Below, one piece after another: positions 61,301 to 64,000 of a stretch of DNA of 64,000 nt. The stretch covers positions 114,129-178,128 of the forward strand of contig CAINMV010000023.1 in NCBI GenBank assembly GCA_903850915.1, given 5' to 3'. A model generated the notes under the pieces. That model ran no database searches. It worked only from the letters and a program-made list of their open reading frames with translations, and was not told the DNA's origin. Every line of letters starts with the position of its first letter. The first letter of the stretch is position 1. The translations under genes and the position numbers were made by a program. The DNA comes from an uncultured Bacteroidota bacterium (GTDB lineage Bacteria; Bacteroidota; Bacteroidia; UKL13-3).

Positions 61301-64000
61301 TCCATAAATATCAAATCCACCAGGAGTAGTTCCAATTTTATAGGTTGTAACACCTGGTACCACAGGAGAAGCAGTTCCGGTAAGGTTTGTTGAAGAACCA
61401 TTACAAATTGAAACATCAGCCGCTGAAACAGTAACAACAGGTACTGGATGAACAGTAACTGACTTGGTAGCAGTTGTCGAACCACATGGAGAAGAAGTTA
61501 CAGTATACGTGTAAATGGTAATTCCATTAGGATTAATATTCGTAGGATCTACAGTTAATGGGCTAGTAGGTGCGGTTGTGTTTGTAGCATAAACCTCTGA
61601 TCCAGCTGTTGGATAATTAGAAGTAATTTTATACGTAGTCAAACCAGATACAGTGCTAGCAGTTGCAAATGTTAATACAGTACTTGTAGTAGCACATATA
61701 GGCGTTGGAGAAGTAAATGTAGTAATAATTGGTTGAGGAATAACAACTACAGTTACACTTGCTGTTATTGGCGCACAAACACCATTAGTTACTGTATAAT
61801 AGTAAGTAGTTGTAGTGGTTGGACTAACAGTGAATGGGAATGTAGGTGCTGTTAGCAATCCAGCAGTAGTAGTACCATAAGTATCAAATCCACCTGGTGT
61901 TGTACCAATTTTGTAAGTGGTTACACCTGCTACAACTGGAGCTGAACTTCCAGTTAAGGTTGTTGATGTTCCATTACAGATTGACGCATTTGCTGCAGTC
62001 AAAGTTACAGTTGGCACAGGATAAACCACAACAGAAGTAGTCGCTGTAGTAGAAGCACATGGTGCTGATGTTACAGTATACGTATAAATAGTTGTTCCAT
62101 TCGGATTGATATTCGTTGGGTCAACTGTTAATGTGCTGGTAGGAGGAGTTGTGTTCGTAGCATATACTTCTGATCCAGCTGTTGGATAATTTGAAGTAAT
62201 CTTATACGTAGTTAATCCTGTTACAGTACTAGTAGTAGCGAATGTTAATACAGTACTTGAAGTAGCACATATTGGTGTTGGAGAAGTAAATGTAGTAATA
62301 ATTGGTTGTGGAATAACAACTACAGTTACACTTGCTGTTATTGGCGCACAAACACCATTCGTTACTGTATAATAATACGTAGTTGTAGTGGTTGGACTAA
62401 CAGTGAATGGGAACGTAGGCGCTGTTAGCAATCCAGCAGTAGTAGTACCATAAGTATCAAATCCACCCGGTGTTGTACCAATTTTGTATGTTGTTACACC
62501 TGCAACAACTGGAGCTGAACTTCCGGTTAAGGTTGTTGATGTTCCATTACAGATTGACGCATTTGCTGCAGTCAAAGTTACTGTTGGCACAGGATAAACC
62601 ACTACAGAAGTAGTCGCTGTAGTAGAAGCACATGGTGCCGATGTTACAGTATACGTATATACCGTAGTTCCATTCGGGTTGATATTTGTAGGATCAACTG
62701 TTAAAGTGCTGTTAGGTGCTGTCGTATTTGTAGCATAAACTTCTGATCCAGCTGTTGGATAATTTGAAGTAATCTTATACGTGGTTAATCCTGCTACAGT
62801 ATTTGACGTAGCAAACGTTAACACGGTACTTGAAGTAGCACATATAGGAGTTGGAGAAGTAAATGTAGTGATAACCGGTTGAGGTATTACAACGATAGTT
62901 TTTGAAGCTGATATCGGAGCACATGGGCTATTTGTAACCGTTAAGGTATATGTAGTAGTAACTGTTGGAGTAACTACATAAGGGAATACAGGTGCTTTTG
63001 TTGAACTTGCATAAATCACACCACCTGGTGCTGCAGTAATAACATAAGTAGTTACACCAGATACACTATCAACAATAGAACCAGTTAATGAAGATGATGA
63101 ACCGATACATATTGAGTTATCGGCAGATGTTAAACCAACAACAGGGACAGGATATACTGTAACTGCAATTGTAGATGTAACATTTGCGCAAGGAGCTGAA
63201 CTAACTGTATAAGTATAGTTTGTTACTCCTTTTGGATTAACATATGTAGCTGGAACAGTTAATATAGAGTTCGGAGCCGTAGTGTTTGTTGCATAAACAA
63301 CTGAACCTAAAGAAGGATAATCTGAAGTAATTTTATATGTAGTTAAACCTGAAACCGTGCTAGCTGTAGCTAATGTCAATACAGTAGTTGAAGTAGCACA
63401 AATTGGTGTAGGTGATGTAAATGTAGTAATAACTGGAACAGGTATTACAACTACAGTCACATTTGCAGTTATTGGAGCACAAACACCATTAGTTACTGTA
63501 TAATAATAAGTAGTTGTGGTGGTTGGACTAACAATGAATGGGAATGTAGGTGCTGTTAAAGAACTAGAATAGATGTTTGAACCACCTAAAGTAGTACCAA
63601 TTTTATAGGTTGTTACACCTGCAACAACTGGAGCTGAAGTTCCAGTTAAGGTTGTTGATGTGCCATTACAAATTGATGCATCTGCTGCAGTTAAGGTTAC
63701 CGTAGGAACTGGATAAACTGTCACAGAAGTAGTCGCTGTAGTTGAAGCACAAGGTGCCGATGTTACAGTATACGTGTATGTTGTTGTTCCATTCGGATTG
63801 ATATTCGTTGGGTCAACTGTTAATGTGCTGGTAGGAGCTGCTGTGTTTGAAGCATATACTTCCGATCCTGCTGTATGATAATCTGAAGTAATCTTATACG
63901 TAGTTATACCAGCATCAGTTCTTGAAGTAGCGAATGTTAATACGGTACTTGATGTAGCACAAATTGGTGTAGGTGAAGTAAATGTAGTAATAACTGGTTG
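55391..64000 (-). CDS. Giant SprB-like repetitive adhesin with PKD domains and T9SS type B C-terminus, 5' end outside window
   Basis: The frame is open to the last base of the window, giving 2869 visible residues; the true N-terminus is beyond. From the edge to about 59465 the protein is an array of Ig-like half-repeats in two alternating kinds, each with a Cys pair (SICNG...VCAP and PICAT...APCAS). One Ig-like domain (VKWQQSINGGTTWTD) follows. About eleven PKD-like domains come next (YLWTFGDPTSG, WDFGNGNTA, WSFGDGSSS and others), then a last Ig-like pair. The C-terminus FMTPNGDGKNDYFEIEN ... IFNRWGNVVYQ ... DGTYFYII is the gliding-motility-associated type B T9SS domain. The neighbour PorP/SprF protein is its likely partner. 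Predicted surface adhesin or gliding filament. Confidence 0.95.
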   Translation of the reverse strand, partial: QPVITTFTSPTPICATSSTVLTFATSRTDAGITTYKITSDYHTAGSEVYASNTAAPTSTLTVDPTNINPNGTTTYTYTVTSAPCASTTATTSVTVYPVPTVTLTAADASICNGTSTTLTGTSAPVVAGVTTYKIGTTLGGSNIYSSSLTAPTFPFIVSPTTTTTYYYTVTNGVCAPITANVTVVVIPVPVITTFTSPTPICATSTTVLTLATASTVSGLTTYKITSDYPSLGSVVYATNTTAPNSILTVPATYVNPKGVTNYTYTVSSAPCANVTSTIAVTVYPVPVVGLTSADNSICIGSSSSLTGSIVDSVSGVTTYVITAAPGGVIYASSTKAPVFPYVVTPTVTTTYTLTVTNSPCAPISASKTIVVIPQPVITTFTSPTPICATSSTVLTFATSNTVAGLTTYKITSNYPTAGSEVYATNTTAPNSTLTVDPTNINPNGTTVYTYTVTSAPCASTTATTSVVVYPVPTVTLTAANASICNGTSTTLTGSSAPVVAGVTTYKIGTTPGGFDTYGTTTAGLLTAPTFPFTVSPTTTTTYYYTVTNGVCAPITASVTVVVIPQPIITTFTSPTPICATSSTVLTFATTSTVTGLTTYKITSNYPTAGSEVYATNTTPPTSTLTVDPTNINPNGTTIYTYTVTSAPCASTTATTSVVVYPVPTVTLTAANASICNGTSTTLTGSSAPVVAGVTTYKIGTTPGGFDTYGTTTAGLLTAPTFPFTVSPTTTTTYYYTVTNGVCAPITASVTVVVIPQPIITTFTSPTPICATTSTVLTFATASTVSGLTTYKITSNYPTAGSEVYATNTTAPTSPLTVDPTNINPNGITIYTYTVTSSPCGSTTATKSVTVHPVPVVTVSAADVSICNGSSTNLTGTASPVVPGVTTYKIGTTPGGFDIYGTTTAGEIVAPSFPLSVSPSVTTTYYYTVMNGACNPVTASVVVVVIPVPTASISSPTPICATSTTVLTLGSTNTVTGLTTYKITSDYPTSGSIVYSSNTSAPNTPLTVPATYVNPNGTTTYSYIVTSAPCGSVTANTSVTVHPVPTVTLTTANASICNGTSTTLTGTATPVVPGVTTYKIGTTLGGSDIYSTSTTAPVFPLSVSPTLTTTYYYTVSNGACAPVTANVTVVVIAQPIITSFTSPSPICATTSTVLTFSTSSTVIGLTTYKITSNYPTAGSEVYATNTTAPTSPLTVDPTNINPNGTTVYTYTVSSLPCGFTTSTTTVIVHPVPTVTLTSANASICNGTSTTLTGTSTPVVAGVTTYKVGTTSGGFEIYGTTSAGLTTAPTFPLSVSPTVTTTYYYTVSNGACAPVTASVTVVVIPVPTALITSTTPICASTPTVLTLSSTNTVAGLTTYKITSDYPSVGSIVYATNTSAPNSPFTVPSMYVNPNGITNYSYTVTSAPCASVTYNFAVTVRPVPTATITLAPNPICLGSTTTLSISVGNVVGGITTYAIGTTAGGTDIMSTTTISTSGTFNNTLVVTPPVGITTYYLTAITAPCGSVSANTSITVNPTSVGGTLSNGVIICPSSANSTTFTLSGNVGNVVKWQQSINGGTTWTDITNTLSSYTATNIAVSTLYRVVVQSGVCPSQNSSTSGVFVNTNPIANFTNTTVCFNTPPTAFNNTTSPGTTLTAADQVLYNIPGVVTTTTTYLWTFGDPTSGASNSSTLTNPTHAYTNSGTFTVSLVATTNTLVGSTIVASCSNNTSKSITVNDVTYADYTTAPVCLGSANFVNIVNYNAANTYAVVWGDGTAAQTVTTLPVSRTYTNPGQYSVRLKLTNIYGCSDSITKNVTAWALPVATGVNISNTAPCAGTAVTFTPIGDGGGTTYVINPLTGIATATVANAATITSYLWDFGNGNTATTRVASTTYAIAGTYTIKLTITNSNGCTQTFIFSATPVTVFPTPVANFTNTTECMGVTTTFNSTSSTVATGNITGWSWNFGNPTSAGNNTSNVQNPTHLFTTSGTYTVILTVTTDAGCTNTVTKQVTVNPLPLVSFNSSLNTACAGSTITFNSTSTITSGTFNYGWRVSDNTGVFNYGVGQISSNASLVQTFATAGTYVVREYATSGSGCIDSASKTIIINANPTATIVVNPASNQICIYESVTLSSTGSLAGSGVIAGYAWSFGDGSSSTAANPAAKTYASPGTYTVSLTITNSNGCTNTTSKTITVNPKPVVNFNSSNVCYGYTMNFTDASTTSTGSSFAWTFGDLASGVLNTSSTQNTSHDFTTAGTYSVKLVVTNASGCKDSVTKSVTVWPRPVAAFVADTVCEGSATTFTNLSTIASGSMSYLWYFGDAANTTSITPSPIFTYAPGIYSVKLVVTSAFGCIDSVRKSILVKANPKPKFVVANACLRDAITLDTAGSNSTSKTTIIINYGDGSALTASLSHVYAMSGTYTINLTMAENGCTSTISKVVTIYDLPLTNLSASAYIICVNEVDTFSNTTTIASGSIISSKWEVINTSGTVVSSVTYSNNQEFIYSFNTAGTYRVKLTSTSDKGCFDSISKVVIVNALPTAAITSVNFKSQAFHACLGTAHEFSSTGSTAGSGTITGYLWSFGDGSTSTSQNPVYAYKAVGTYDVMLTITNSNGCTFSKLQTVVVDPIPDATIKPFNFPIETCNGTPFIFTGPSGPGYTYLWTRSGVALGTSQSITVNPPSSGWYYLSVTSGFGCTKVDSAYLKVNPLPTITLSDKLVTISKGWNKQVTAIVTGPNNTFTYLWTPQDANPKASISNATIYNPVLTPPNNVNTYYFVVTVTDQKGCIQRDTVRFIMIDDYNLKPTNFMTPNGDGKNDYFEIENIETYTDVEVTIFNRWGNVVYQTKDYASAKWNGTFNNTGGQLPDGTYFYIIKTNHKDVNGNEVIYKGNVTILRGR
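59465..64000 (-). repeat. In-frame array of 573-bp (191-residue) two-part Ig-like repeats
   Basis: Eight A-type units (PVPTVTLTAANASICNG ... ; the last one diverged) alternate with eight B-type units (TSPTPICATSSTVLTF ...), counting those before the first internal GTG. The same text recurs at 61848 and 62421, a period of 573 bp. The two A-B copies between about 61740 and 62880 are nearly identical, others have mostly synonymous differences. The array continues past the window edge. Confidence 0.92.

Noticed and set aside
55391..64000. Regular repeats that could suggest a CRISPR or satellite array
   Set aside because: The repeats are 573 bp, in one open frame, and differ mostly at synonymous sites. 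They encode Ig-like domains.

Overview
This window is chromosomal DNA from a member of the Bacteroidota. The evidence is consistent across the whole stretch. At least seven proteins end in type IX secretion (T9SS) sorting domains: six type A, with PNP...GxY-like motifs, and one type B gliding-motility-like C-terminus. Promoters fit the Bacteroidota sigma-ABfr pattern (TTTG near -33, TAnnTTTG near -7). There is also a BshB1 bacillithiol enzyme, a PorP/SprF protein and a free-living-type core gene set. I cannot name a genus. Nothing suggests a plasmid or an intact prophage. The one mobile trace is a decayed tRNA end beside IS21-like element ends near 27.8-28.1 kb.

Layout. 0-5 kb: the end of a secreted matrixin-type metalloprotease, a trypsin-like protease without an export signal, and a secreted MORN-repeat/FISUMP protein. 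5-15 kb: tRNA-Ser, a SpmA/SpmB fusion, the rimP-nusA-infB operon behind a terminator-like leader hairpin, then mnmE with a TatD-family hydrolase. 14.5-24.4 kb: an envelope/secretome block with a Cache-like lipoprotein, tcdA, a T9SS-sorted thioredoxin-like protein next to an outer-membrane barrel ending in a heavy-metal-binding domain, a delta-60 repeat protein, a serine hydrolase, and a MbnP-like lipoprotein paired with a MauG/MbnH-like diheme peroxidase. 24.4-38 kb: YajQ, a TPR protein, a 29-residue COX24/mS38-like basic protein, RNase G, a methyltransferase-PAP2-ZIP operon, glmM, ychF, an M4 metalloprotease, free-methionine-sulfoxide reductase and an MFS transporter. 38-45 kb: glycosyltransferases, a GH92 alpha-mannosidase and the rpsF-rpsR-rplI operon. 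45-50 kb: two tandem FG-GAP/VCBS paralogues. 50-54 kb: a six-gene collinear set (unknown gene, bshB1, thioesterase, lipB, DUF721, rpe). 54-64 kb: a PorP/SprF-OmpA fusion downstream of a giant repetitive adhesin that runs off the right edge.

How the genes work together. The adhesin and its PorP/SprF-OmpA neighbour look like an SprB/SprF-type surface pair exported by T9SS. The peroxidase and MbnP lipoprotein look like an enzyme and its protein substrate in periplasmic copper handling. The redoxin and metal-binding barrel 5 kb away may belong to the same copper physiology, but that link is inference.

Most notable for follow-up are: the two leaders (rimP and an outer-membrane-protein gene) in which a terminator-like hairpin and a U-run abut the start codon; a group of genes whose -7 box ends only 3-4 nt before the ATG, predicting leaderless mRNAs; the barrel/metal-domain fusion; the MbnP/MbnH-like pair; and the 191-residue two-part repeat array of the adhesin. 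I did not find CRISPR arrays, restriction or toxin systems, or a clearly new defence system.
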